Assembly (NCBI RefSeq): GCF_001999765.1
Contig: NZ_MTIC01000018.1
Span: 58,815 to 122,814, forward strand
Direction: 5' to 3'
From: Sinomonas mesophila
GTDB taxonomy: Bacteria; Actinomycetota; Actinomycetes; Actinomycetales; Micrococcaceae
Length of the DNA stretch: 64,000 bases
Of the stretch, positions 25,706-34,086 are shown piece by piece. Position 1 is the first letter of the stretch. Every line of letters starts with the position of its first letter. The notes beneath the pieces are model-generated. The model was not told the DNA's origin. It saw only the letters and a program-made list of their open reading frames with translations, and searched no databases. A program made the position numbers and the translations under genes.

Positions 25706-27679
25706 ATGAGCACACTCACACGGCCGCCGGCCGACCCCTCCACCCGCCGCAGGCAGCCGCACCCCGTCCGGACCTGGCTGCTCGAGGGCATGCCCGAGGC
25801 CTCCGGCAAGCGCCAGGGCCCGCACGGCGTCCCGCGCGAGCATCACACTCCGGCGCCGTGGTGGCGCGTCATGTGCCTCACCGGCGTGGACTACTTCTCG
25901 ACCCTCGGCTACCAGCCCGCCATCGCGGCCCTCGCCGCCGGGCTGCTCGCGCCGCTCGCCACCGTGATCCTCGTCGTCGTGACCCTCGCCGGGGCCCTGC
26001 CCGTGTACCGGCGCGTGGCGCGCGAGAGCCCGCGCGGCGAGGGCTCGATCGCGATGCTCGAGAAGCTCATGGGCCGGTGGAACGGCAAGCTCGTCGTCCT
26101 CGCCCTGCTCGGATTCGCCGCGACGGACTTCATGATCACCATGACCCTCTCCGCGGCGGACGCGAGCGCGCACCTGCTCGAGAACCCGTTCGCGCCCGCG
26201 TTCCTGCACGGGCAGCAGGTGCCGATCACCCTGGGGCTCATCGCCGCGCTCGGGATCGTGTTCCTGCGCGGCTTCCGCGAGGCGATCAACGTCGCTGTCG
26301 TGCTCGTCGGGGTCTACCTGGGCCTCAATGCGATCGTGGTCGCGGCCGGGATCGTGCACGTCGTCGCCGAGGGGCACCTCGTGACGGACTGGTGGGCCGC
26401 CCTGACCACGCAGCACAGCGACCCGTGGCTCATGGTCGGGATCGCGCTGCTCGTGTTCCCGAAGCTCGCGCTCGGCCTCTCCGGCTTCGAGACCGGCGTG
26501 GCCGTCATGCCCCAGGTCAAGGGCGGGCCCGGCGACACCGAGGAGCGCCCCGTGGGCCGGATCCGCGGCACGCACAAGCTCCTGACCTCCGCGGCCCTGA
26601 TCATGTCCGCCTTCCTCATCGCCTCGAGCTTCGTCACGACCCTGCTCATCCCCGCCGCCGAGTTCGCCCCCGGAGGCGCCGCCAACGGCCGCGCCCTCGC
26701 GTACCTCGCGCACGGGTTCTTCGGCGACGGGTTCGGCACGGTGTACGACGTCGCGACGATCGCGATCCTGTGGTTCGCCGGGGCCTCTGCGATGGCCGGG
26801 CTGCTCAACCTCGTGCCGCGCTACCTGCCCCGCTACGGGATGGCGCCGGAGTGGGCGCGGGCCGTCCGGCCGCTCGTGCTCGTGTTCACGGGCGTCGGGT
26901 TCCTCATCACGTGGATCTTCGAGGCCGACGTCGACGCCCAAGGCGGCGCGTACGCGACCGGCGTGCTCGTGCTCATGACCTCGGCGGCCGTCGCCGTGAC
27001 GCTCTCGGCGCGCACGGCCCGCGAGCGCACGCGGACGTGGGCGTTCGGGGCCGTCACCGCCGTGTTCGTGTACACGACCGTGGCGAACATCGTCGAGCGC
27101 CCCGACGGCATCCGGATCGCCGCCATGTTCATCCTCGGCATCCTCCTCGTGAGCTTCGCCTCGCGGGTGCGGCGCTCGTTCGAGCTGCGCGCGACGCACG
27201 TGCGGCTCGACGACCAGGCGCTCGAATTCCTGGCAGGCATCGAGAGCGGGCCGATCCGGCTCATCGCCCATGAGCCCCAGCGGCTCGACGCCGCGCGGTA
27301 CCGGACCAAGCTCGACCACGCGCGCGCGGCCAACCACGTGCCGGTGGACGCGCGCATCCTGTTCATCGAAGTCGTGGTGGACGACAGCTCGGAGTTCGAG
27401 CGCGAGCTCGACGTCCGGGGGATCAAGCGGCACGGGTTCAAGGTGCTCGAGGTCCACTCGAACAACGTGCCCAACACGCTGGCCGCGGTCCTCCTGCACC
27501 TGCGCAACGTCACGGGCCTCATGCCGCACATCTACTTCCGCTGGACCGAGGGCAACCCCGTGGTGAACCTGACGAAGTTCCTGTTCTTCGGCGAGGGCGA
27601 GATCGCGCCCGTGACCCGGGAGGTGCTGCGCGAGGCCGAGCCCGACGTCACGGAGCGCCCCTGGGTCCACGTCGGCTGA
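25706..27679 (+). CDS. APC-superfamily permease with cytosolic C-terminal domain
   Basis: 657 residues. About twelve membrane helices span residues 55-490, opening with [20 protein letters not shown], the family's first-helix motif, and containing [20 protein letters not shown]. The last 160 residues (from [15 protein letters not shown]) are soluble. This layout, a LeuT-fold core plus a cytosolic domain, is shared with the potassium importer KimA and with some amino-acid permeases; I cannot choose between K+ and amino acids. AGGAG sits unusually close (two bases) to the ATG. It is a single gene between lipoprotein paralogues, which may serve the same process. Confidence 0.8.
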   Translation: MSTLTRPPADPSTRRRQPHPVRTWLLEGMPEASGKRQGPHGVPREHHTPAPWWRVMCLTGVDYFSTLGYQPAIAALAAGLLAPLATVILVVVTLAGALPVYRRVARESPRGEGSIAMLEKLMGRWNGKLVVLALLGFAATDFMITMTLSAADASAHLLENPFAPAFLHGQQVPITLGLIAALGIVFLRGFREAINVAVVLVGVYLGLNAIVVAAGIVHVVAEGHLVTDWWAALTTQHSDPWLMVGIALLVFPKLALGLSGFETGVAVMPQVKGGPGDTEERPVGRIRGTHKLLTSAALIMSAFLIASSFVTTLLIPAAEFAPGGAANGRALAYLAHGFFGDGFGTVYDVATIAILWFAGASAMAGLLNLVPRYLPRYGMAPEWARAVRPLVLVFTGVGFLITWIFEADVDAQGGAYATGVLVLMTSAAVAVTLSARTARERTRTWAFGAVTAVFVYTTVANIVERPDGIRIAAMFILGILLVSFASRVRRSFELRATHVRLDDQALEFLAGIESGPIRLIAHEPQRLDAARYRTKLDHARAANHVPVDARILFIEVVVDDSSEFERELDVRGIKRHGFKVLEVHSNNVPNTLAAVLLHLRNVTGLMPHIYFRWTEGNPVVNLTKFLFFGEGEIAPVTREVLREAEPDVTERPWVHVG

Positions 27680-27710
27680 CGGCACCGCCCGGGGACGCCC
27701 CCACCCCCTC

Positions 27711-27760
27711 CGTTTCTGGTACGCATGACGTCGCCGATTCGCCGTTTCTGGTACGCACGA
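27711..27760. repeat. 32-bp-period repeat, two units
   Basis: CGTTTCTGGTACGCA starts at 27711 and 27743, 32 bases apart. It is the reverse orientation of the GATGCGTACCCGGAACG units found at 28749, 35328 and 44752. Confidence 0.7.
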
Positions 27761-27803
27761 CGCCGGCGGGGCACCCCGGGCAGGCGCCCCGCCGGCGTCG
27801 TGC
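27755..27803. terminator. 18-bp hairpin between convergent genes, made of the 12-mer repeat
   Basis: GCACGACGCCGGCGGGGC (27755-27772) and its exact complement (27786-27803) with a 13-base loop. It lies between the permease and a convergent lipoprotein gene, so it is placed as a bidirectional terminator. The outer bases belong to the dispersed GCCGTCGTGCGC family. Confidence 0.6.
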
Positions 27804-27831
27804 GCCCTCCCGGCGCAACCGAGGGCGACCG

Positions 27832-28548
27832 TCAGGTCAGGGTCAGGCTCATGAGGACGGCCTTGACCTGCTGGCCCTGCGGCGAGGCGAGCCAGTCGTT
27901 GGCTTCGCCGAGGCTCGCGAACCGGAGAATCTCGGGGCTGACCTCGGCGAAGAGGGCCGGCGGACTCACGGTGTTCATCGGCCCGGTCCCGCCTCCGCGC
28001 AGTTCACCGGGCCCTTCCTGGGGGACGCCGGGGTAGTACGTCATCGTGTAGATGGTTCCGGCGCCGAGGTCCGCGGCGCCCTCGGCGAAGAACGCGAGGC
28101 GGTAGGGCTGCTCCCAGGGCCCCGCGGCGAGGCCCGGGACGGGCTCGGCGAAGACCACCGCACGGCGCTCGATCGGCATGCTGACGTCGTACGGCGAGAA
28201 GTTGACCGAAACGGTGAGGATGTGCCGGCCGGCCTCGTCCTTGAGGCTCACGTACTCCATCTCCTGGCCGCCCCGCGAGTCGGAGTAGTTGTCTGCGCTC
28301 CACGCGGCCGGGTACTGGAAGGCAAGCCGCTGGGTCGTGAAAGTGTAGGTCGTCGTCGGCGCGGACGGCGCCGCCGTGGTGGCGGCCGGTGTGGGTGCGG
28401 CGGACGACGGCGTGCCGGTCGCCGACGGCGTGCCGGTCGCCGGGGCACCGGCTCCCGTGCCGCAGCCTGACAGCGCGAGGGCGATGGCCATGCAGGCCGC
28501 CGACAGGGCGGTCACGGCGCGGGCGGAGAGGGCTGCGGGGCGGGTCAT
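27832..28548 (-). CDS. Lipoprotein, paralogue 3
   Basis: 238 residues, the same length as paralogue 1. Lipobox ALALSGCG places the modified Cys near residue 27; a Thr/Pro/Ala linker follows, then the domain TYTFTTQRLAFQYPAAWSAD to the closing GEANDWLASPQGQQVKAVLM. The shared pattern FxYPxxW near the start and W(L/Y)xSxxGxQ(L/V)(K/R) at the end defines the family. GGAG lies seven bases before the ATG; 64 further in-frame codons upstream lack a start signal. It is convergent with the permease gene. Function unknown. Confidence 0.75.
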   Translation of the reverse strand: MTRPAALSARAVTALSAACMAIALALSGCGTGAGAPATGTPSATGTPSSAAPTPAATTAAPSAPTTTYTFTTQRLAFQYPAAWSADNYSDSRGGQEMEYVSLKDEAGRHILTVSVNFSPYDVSMPIERRAVVFAEPVPGLAAGPWEQPYRLAFFAEGAADLGAGTIYTMTYYPGVPQEGPGELRGGGTGPMNTVSPPALFAEVSPEILRFASLGEANDWLASPQGQQVKAVLMSLTLT

Positions 28549-28726
28549 GTCTGGCTCCGAGGGTGCGAGGGTGGACCGGTGGGTCAACGGTCCACCCTGT
28601 GCATCGTTCGCACCAGTGGCCAGCGCATAATTCCATCGAATTGATATGGACTCGTGTCCGGAGGCCCCTTCGTGGCCGGCCGCCGTACCGGATCGTGATC
28701 CGGAGGCCTCCGCGCGGGTCGGGCAC

Positions 28727-28738
28727 GCGCCGTCGTGC
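28727..28738. repeat. Dispersed GCCGTCGTGC copy
   Basis: One copy of the 12-mer family ahead of the 32-bp-period units, in the gap between the lipoprotein and the XRE regulator. Confidence 0.55.
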
Positions 28739-28748
28739 ACCAGAAACC

Positions 28749-28812
28749 CCGAAAGGGCGACGAGATACGTACCCGGAACGCCAGAAGGGCGACGAGATAC
28801 GTACCCGGAACG
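28749..28812. repeat. 32-bp-period repeat, two full units
   Basis: GGGCGACGAGATACGTACCC begins at 28755 and 28787, each followed by GGAACG. It fills the gap just downstream of the XRE-cupin gene stop (minus strand). Same family as the units at 27711, 35328, 44336 and 44752. Confidence 0.85.
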
Positions 28813-28831
28813 AGAGGGTGAACGAGGGGGG

Positions 28832-29407
28832 TCAGCGGGAGGCGGCCGGGACCAGGACCCAGAGGACGGTCGCGGGCTCGTCGGAGGGGTTAACCCACGT
28901 GTGCGGTTCGCGGCCCGGGAAGGTGAGGGTGTCCCCCGCGCGCAGCGAGTAGCGCTCGTTGGTCATGATGAGCGTGATCTGCCCGCGCACCACGTGCAGG
29001 ACGTCCACGTCGCAGTCCACGGCGTACAGCTCGGACTCGCCCGTCCCGCGCGGCTGGATGTCCGCCTGAAGCAGCTGGACCCTCCGCTCGGAGCGCGCCG
29101 TGAGCAGCCGCTCGACGATGCCCTCGCCGCCGAGCGAGATCCGCGGAGCCTCCTGCGCACGGGTCAGGTGGGTCTCCGGGACGGCAAAGAGGTCCCCGAT
29201 GGAGAGCGAGAGCACCTGGCACAGGGTCACGAGCGAGGCGACCGACGGCGACGTCAGGTCCCGCTCGACGCGGGAGAGAAAGCCCTTGGTCAGGCCCGTG
29301 GCGTCGGCGACCTGCTCGATCGTCATGCGCTGGGCCTGGCGCGCCGCGCGGATGCGGGAGCCGATGGCGACGGGCGCGTTGCTCGGCTCGACTGGCAGGG
29401 CTTTCAT
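28832..29407 (-). CDS. XRE-cupin transcriptional regulator
   Basis: 191 residues. Residues 15-70 are a helix-turn-helix of the XRE type (IGSRIRAARQAQRMTIEQVA, then TGLTKGFLSRVERDLTSPSV). Residues 110-185 form a cupin (LYAVDCDVDVLHVVRGQITL, LRAGDTLTFPGREPHTWVN). PuuR of the putrescine pathway has the same build. It is divergent from a sodium:solute symporter and likely controls it; the shared region carries GTTGTTCCC and GGGCAAC half-sites that could form the operator (29480-29512). A link to the ureohydrolase genes is possible because PuuR-like proteins often govern polyamine uptake. Confidence 0.85.
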   Translation of the reverse strand: MKALPVEPSNAPVAIGSRIRAARQAQRMTIEQVADATGLTKGFLSRVERDLTSPSVASLVTLCQVLSLSIGDLFAVPETHLTRAQEAPRISLGGEGIVERLLTARSERRVQLLQADIQPRGTGESELYAVDCDVDVLHVVRGQITLIMTNERYSLRAGDTLTFPGREPHTWVNPSDEPATVLWVLVPAASR

Positions 29408-29582
29408 GGCTGTCTCTCTCTGGAAGCGCTCTGGCTGGAAGCGGCTCCCGCCATCCTACTGGCGAGGGCCGCATTGACTGTTGTTCCCATCACAATTTAG
29501 TCTATTGGGCAACACCTGTTGCTCTCTAGGCATCCGTGCCGGAGGCAGCGGACCCCTGACCCAAACTCCCCAAGGACTCTCC

Positions 29583-31100
29583 ATGGACGCAAACGCCGTC
29601 AACATCGGCATCGTGGTGGCCTATCTCGCCGCGATGCTCGCCTTCGGCTGGTGGGGCAAGAGCCGGACCAAGAACAACAGCGACTTCCTCGTCGCGGGCC
29701 GCCGCCTCGGCCCGCTCCTCTACACGGGCACTATGGCCGCCGTCGTGCTCGGCGGCGCCTCCACCGTCGGCGGCGTCGGCCTCGGCTACCGGTTCGGCAT
29801 CTCCGGCGCATGGCTCGTCATCGCGATCGGCGCCGGCGTCATCGCCCTGAGCCTCGCCTTCGCCGGGACCATCCAGCGGCTCAAGATCTACACCGTCGCC
29901 CAGATGCTCACGCTGCGCTACGGCACGCGCTCGACCCAGACCTCCGGCATCGTCATGCTTGCCTACACGCTCATGCTGTGCGCGACGTCGACGAGCGCCT
30001 ACGCGACCATCTTCGTCGTCCTCTTCGGCTGGGAGCGCTGGTTCGCGATCCTCCTCGGCGGCGCGATCGTGCTCGTCTACTCGACCGTCGGCGGCATGTG
30101 GTCCATCACCCTCGCGGACCAGGTCCAGTTCGTCATCAAGACCGTGGGCATCTTCCTGCTCATGCTCCCCTTCGCCCTCAACGCCGCGGGCGGCTTCGAC
30201 GGGATCCGGCAGCGCGTCGACGCCTCGTTCTTCCAGTGGGACGGGATCGGCGTGCAGACGATCATCACCTACTTCGTCGTCTACACCCTCGGCCTGCTCA
30301 TCGGCCAGGACATCTGGCAGCGCGTGTTCACGGCCAAGACCCCCGAGGTGGCCCGCTGGGGCGGCACCACGGCCGGCATCTACTGCGTCCTCTACGGGGT
30401 CGCCGGCGCCGTGATCGGCATGGCCGCCAAGGTCGCCCTTCCGAACATCGACGTCGCGAACCTCGGCAAGGACGTCGTGTACGCGGAGGTCGCGACGCAC
30501 CTGCTGCCCATCGCCGTCGGCGGCCTCGTGCTCGCCGCCGCCGTCGCCGCGATGATGTCCACCGCGTCCGGCGCCCTCATCGCCGCCGCCACCGTCGCGC
30601 GCACCGACGTCGTGCCCTTCGTCGCGGGCTGGTTCGGCAAGAGCATCGCCGTCGAACACGACCGCGACCCCGAGGAGGACGTGCGCGAGAACCGCTGGTG
30701 GGTCCTCGGCCTCGGCGTGGTCACGATCGTCATCGCGATCCTCGTCAAGGATGTCGTCGCGGCCCTGACCATCGCGTACGACATCCTCGTGGGCGGCCTC
30801 CTCGTCGCGATCCTCGGCGGGCTCGTCTGGAGGCGCGGCACGGGACTCGGCGCCGCGGTCTCGATGGCCGTCGGCACGGTCGTGACGCTCGGCACGATGG
30901 TCTACCTCGAGGCCACCGCCGCCGTGCCGCTCGACGGCATCTACGCCAACGAGCCGATCTACTTCGGCCTCGCGGCCTCGGCCGTCGCCTACGTCGCCGT
31001 CTCCCTCGCGACCCCGCCCACGGACGGCCGCGTCCGCGCCGCGTGGGAGGCCCGGCTCGCCGGACGGGTCGAGGAGGCCCTGCCGGAGAAGGTCGCCTAG
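29583..31100 (+). CDS. Sodium:solute symporter
   Basis: 505 residues with about thirteen membrane helices. The SSS signs are NSDFLVAGRRLGPLLYTGTM at the first helices, GWWGKSRTK, VYSTVGGMWSITLADQVQF and LIGQDIWQRVFTAKTPEVA. It imports a solute with Na+; relatives carry amines, ureides, nucleobases or organic acids, so the substrate is open. AAGGA is seven bases before the ATG. It is divergent from the XRE-cupin regulator. A 16-bp hairpin follows 12 bases after its stop. Confidence 0.88.
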   Translation: MDANAVNIGIVVAYLAAMLAFGWWGKSRTKNNSDFLVAGRRLGPLLYTGTMAAVVLGGASTVGGVGLGYRFGISGAWLVIAIGAGVIALSLAFAGTIQRLKIYTVAQMLTLRYGTRSTQTSGIVMLAYTLMLCATSTSAYATIFVVLFGWERWFAILLGGAIVLVYSTVGGMWSITLADQVQFVIKTVGIFLLMLPFALNAAGGFDGIRQRVDASFFQWDGIGVQTIITYFVVYTLGLLIGQDIWQRVFTAKTPEVARWGGTTAGIYCVLYGVAGAVIGMAAKVALPNIDVANLGKDVVYAEVATHLLPIAVGGLVLAAAVAAMMSTASGALIAAATVARTDVVPFVAGWFGKSIAVEHDRDPEEDVRENRWWVLGLGVVTIVIAILVKDVVAALTIAYDILVGGLLVAILGGLVWRRGTGLGAAVSMAVGTVVTLGTMVYLEATAAVPLDGIYANEPIYFGLAASAVAYVAVSLATPPTDGRVRAAWEARLAGRVEEALPEKVA

Positions 31101-31111
31101 CCTGCCCGCGT

Positions 31112-31164
31112 GCACGACGGCGGTGCGTTGCCCCCTTCGCCGGGGCGGCGCACCGCCGTCGTGC
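31112..31164. terminator. 16-bp hairpin built from the 12-mer repeat
   Basis: GCACGACGGCGGTGCG (31112-31127) and its exact complement (31149-31164). It is placed between the symporter and the convergent flavoprotein gene; GTTTGG follows. Probably terminates the symporter transcript and is also a member of the dispersed family. Confidence 0.65.
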
Positions 31165-31207
31165 GTTTGGCGCGCGGGGGCGGCGTGTGCCGGCAGCGAG
31201 CTTCCGC

Positions 31208-32602
31208 TCAGTCCGGCTTGATGTTCTGGTTCAGGGTGAAGAAGTTCGTCGGGTCGTACTTGCGCTTGAGCGCCTTCAGCCGGTCGTACTTGGCTGCGCC
31301 ATAGGCCTGCCTGACACGATCCTCGCCCTCTTCCATCAGGAAGTTCACGTACACGCTGGTGTGATGAGGCGCCAGAGCGGACCAGAGGTTGCGGGCCCAT
31401 TCGCGCTCAGCGTCGAAGCCAGCGGCGGTCGTGCTGTTGCCGTTGATGTTGAAGGTGAACCCGGTCTGGCGGCCATTGAATGCGGTGGCACCATCATCGA
31501 CGCGCCCTACCGCCCCACCCATCTGCCACAGGCCGAGACTCGTGATCGGCGAGGTGATGCGTCTGCCGTACTCGACGGTGGTGTCGATGACGTCGTCCGT
31601 CAGGGCTGCGACGTCACAGGATCGGACGTAGTAGGACCAGCCGTGGGGGAAGGACGCGTCGAACATCTTCTGATGCTCCAGGAACGGCTTGGGCCGGCAG
31701 AGATCGAGCACGGGCGAACCGAAGTGCTTGAGGGGCTCCAGGATTCGTTGGCCCTCCTCGACCGGTCCCGCGTAGCAGGCGGCGATCGCCACGACGTGCT
31801 TTCCGACCAGCTCAGGCGGGACGATCGGCAGCGCCGGCGCCCTCCGCTCCACGGCGATCGTCATGAGCGGGTCGGGGCAGTCGGCGATCCAATCGCGATA
31901 GAACCGCAGCACCTGCGGGGCATCGTCCATCGACCAGAAGACCGGGCCCGCCATGACGTAGGGGCCAACAGGGTTGAGACGGAACTCGAACTCGGTGACG
32001 ATGCCGAAGTTCCCGCCCCCGCCTCGCACGCCCCAGAAGAGGTCGGCGTTCTGATCCTCGCTGGCCCTGACCAGGTCGCCGTCGGCGGTGACGAGATCCA
32101 CGGACAGCAGTTGGTCGATCGTGAGCCCGTACTTGCGCATGACCCAGCCGATGCCGCCACCCAGCGTGAGGCCCGCCACTCCGGTATGGGTGACGATCCC
32201 GGAAGGAACAGCGAGACCGAACTCCTGCGTCTCGCGGTCGAGCTCACCCAGCAGGACACCGGCCTGAACACGTGCCGTTCGCGCCTCGGGGTCCACCCGG
32301 ATCCCCCTCATCGGCCCGAGATCGATGAGCATGCCGTCGTCGCACACTGACAGCCCGGGGAAGCTGTGACCGCCCCCACGCACGGCGACCAGCAGATCCT
32401 GCGAGCGGGCGCACCGAACGGCGGCCCGTATGTCTGCGACGCCGGTGCACCGGGCTATGAGTGCGGGATGGCGATCAATCGATCCGTTCCAGACCTTGCG
32501 ATGCTCGTCATAACCACCATCCCCCGGACGGAAGAGTCCGCCCCGAAAGGATGCCTGCAATTCATCGACAGCGCGGCCATCGATCCGGGTGCCCTGTGAC
32601 AT
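31208..32602 (-). CDS. Berberine-bridge-type FAD-linked oxidase
   Basis: 464 residues from the ATG behind AGAGGACC. The FAD domain shows LLVAVRGGGHSFPGLSV, with the His that is covalently flavinylated in this family, and GLTLGGGIGWVMRKYGL. The BBE C-terminal domain ends KYDPTNFFTLNQNI. Such enzymes oxidise sugars, alkaloids or phenols with O2. Base and codon use is visibly less GC-rich than in neighbours, which suggests later arrival. It stands alone between convergent symporter and divergent metal transporter. An upstream extension of 37 codons is open but lacks signals. Confidence 0.9.
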   Translation of the reverse strand: MSQGTRIDGRAVDELQASFRGGLFRPGDGGYDEHRKVWNGSIDRHPALIARCTGVADIRAAVRCARSQDLLVAVRGGGHSFPGLSVCDDGMLIDLGPMRGIRVDPEARTARVQAGVLLGELDRETQEFGLAVPSGIVTHTGVAGLTLGGGIGWVMRKYGLTIDQLLSVDLVTADGDLVRASEDQNADLFWGVRGGGGNFGIVTEFEFRLNPVGPYVMAGPVFWSMDDAPQVLRFYRDWIADCPDPLMTIAVERRAPALPIVPPELVGKHVVAIAACYAGPVEEGQRILEPLKHFGSPVLDLCRPKPFLEHQKMFDASFPHGWSYYVRSCDVAALTDDVIDTTVEYGRRITSPITSLGLWQMGGAVGRVDDGATAFNGRQTGFTFNINGNSTTAAGFDAEREWARNLWSALAPHHTSVYVNFLMEEGEDRVRQAYGAAKYDRLKALKRKYDPTNFFTLNQNIKPD

Positions 32603-32903
32603 GGACTCACGGTCCTCTCTCGTGCGAGCAGATTCCCACCGTTGGGATCGGCTGACAAGACGGGACTGGATCCTCTCGTTCATTGGGTGGCGCGCCGCCG
32701 TCGGCCGTCTCAAGCACGACGGCGCGTGCCCGGCCCGCGCGGCCCGGCTGCCCGCCGTCGTCCGCGCCTTTCGAGAACGCGCGAAAGGTTCCGGCCCGCC
32801 TAACTCCGCGATGCCGGGAGACCGGCGGAAATCCGCGGTGCGAAAGGGCTACAGTGGCTGGGGCAACGGCGCCCGCAGCACCCGCCACAGCCCAGGAGCC
32901 ACG
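32603..32903. other. Divergent intergenic region with 12-mer inverted pair
   Basis: GCACGACGGC (32714-32723) and GCCGTCGT (32754-32761) face each other over a GC-rich centre, a degraded member of the dispersed hairpin family. CTTTCG and CGAAAG form another short stem (32769-32788). TACAGT at 32861 could be the -10 box of the plus-strand transporter gene. No gene is visible. Confidence 0.45.
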
Positions 32904-34016
32904 ATGCAGAACACCCTGTCCAACCACCACGGAGCACGCCGCGAGCCCTCGCCCGCGGACATCCGGCGGTGGCGGCAGTATCTGGCCGACGAGAGGGCCG
33001 AGGCCGCGATCTACCGCTCCCTCGCGAGCCGCCGCGACGGCGAGGAACGCCAGATCCTGCTGGGCCTGGCCGAGGCCGAGGGCCGGCACGAGGCTCATTG
33101 GCTCGCACTGCTCGGCGAGGAGGTCGGCAGGCCGCGGCCGGCGTCGCTGCGCAGCCAGCTCCTGGGGTTCCTCGCGCGGCACTTCGGGAGCGTGTTCGTG
33201 CTCGCGATGGCGCAGCGGGCCGAGAGCCGCTCCCCCTACGCGACCGATCCGTACGCCACTCCCGCGATGGCCGCCGACGAGCGCATCCACGAGGAAGTCG
33301 TGCGCGGGCTCGCGGTCAGGGGGCGCACGCGGCTCTCGGGCTCGTTCCGCGCGGCGGTGTTCGGCGCCAACGACGGGCTCGTGAGCAACCTGTCCCTCGT
33401 GGCCGGCATGGCCGCCTCGGGCGTGGCGAGCGAGGTCGTGCTGCTCTCGGGCATCGCGGGACTGCTCGCGGGCGCGCTGTCGATGGGCGCCGGCGAGTTC
33501 ATCTCCGTCCGCTCGCAGCGCGAGCTCCTGAGCGCCTCGAGGCCCACCCAGGTGACGCTGAGCGCGGCGCCGGCGCTCGACCTCGACCACAACGAACTCG
33601 TGCTCGTCTACAAGGCACGCGGCATGAGCCAGGAGGCCGCGGAGCACCGCGCCGCCGAGCGGCTCGGGCACTTCACGTGCGACTGCGACCCGAGCCTCTC
33701 GCTCCACCCCGAGAGGGGCGAGGACGAGCACGAGGCGGTCGGGTCTGCGTGGGGCGCGGCCCTGAGCAGCTTCTGCTTCTTCGCCTCGGGGGCCATCGTG
33801 CCGGTCCTGCCGTTCCTGTTCGGCATGGTCGGGGTCGGCGCGCTGGCGGTCTCCGGCGTGCTGGTTGGCCTCGCGCTTCTCGCGACCGGCGCCGTCGTCG
33901 GCCTGCTCGCGGGGGCGTCGCCGCTCAAGCGGGCCGTCCGCCAGCTCGGCATCGGGTTCGGCGCGGCGGCCGTGACGTACCTCCTGGGCTGGGGCTTCGG
34001 AGTGGTGATCGCCTGA
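32904..34016 (+). CDS. Rubrerythrin-like/VIT1-CCC1 metal transporter
   Basis: 370 residues. Residues 15-140 form a ferritin-like domain (WRQYLADERAEAAIYRSLAS, LGLAEAEGRHEAHWLALLGE) with the Glu and ExxH metal ligands. From residue 150 the VIT1/CCC1 channel begins (RAAVFGANDGLVSNLSLVAG, GALSMGAGEFISVRSQREL), with five membrane helices, the last near the C-terminus. Such fusions export or store Fe2+/Mn2+ across the membrane, with the ferritin domain as a cytosolic metal receiver. CAGGAG sits six bases before the ATG. No iron regulator site was recognised. Confidence 0.92.
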   Translation: MQNTLSNHHGARREPSPADIRRWRQYLADERAEAAIYRSLASRRDGEERQILLGLAEAEGRHEAHWLALLGEEVGRPRPASLRSQLLGFLARHFGSVFVLAMAQRAESRSPYATDPYATPAMAADERIHEEVVRGLAVRGRTRLSGSFRAAVFGANDGLVSNLSLVAGMAASGVASEVVLLSGIAGLLAGALSMGAGEFISVRSQRELLSASRPTQVTLSAAPALDLDHNELVLVYKARGMSQEAAEHRAAERLGHFTCDCDPSLSLHPERGEDEHEAVGSAWGAALSSFCFFASGAIVPVLPFLFGMVGVGALAVSGVLVGLALLATGAVVGLLAGASPLKRAVRQLGIGFGAAAVTYLLGWGFGVVIA

Positions 34017-34024
34017 CCCAGGGG

Positions 34025-34081
34025 TGCGGGGTCACCTCCCTGCGTTGCGGGGTCACCTCCCTGCGTTGCGGGGTCACCACC
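34025..34081. repeat. 21-bp-period repeat, GGGGTCACCTCCCTGCGT type
   Basis: TGCGGGGTCACCTCCCTGCGT is repeated exactly at 34025 and 34046, and a third unit starts at 34067 and breaks off after GGGGTCACC. It fills the 70-base gap between the transporter and the convergent LOG gene. The sequence differs from the ureF family, but the period is the same. Confidence 0.85.
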
Positions 34082-34086
34082 GAAGC

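Noticed and set aside
28749..28812. CRISPR-like array of 32-bp units
   Set aside because: Only two to three units per site, spacer-like bases are few and related, and no cas gene is present.
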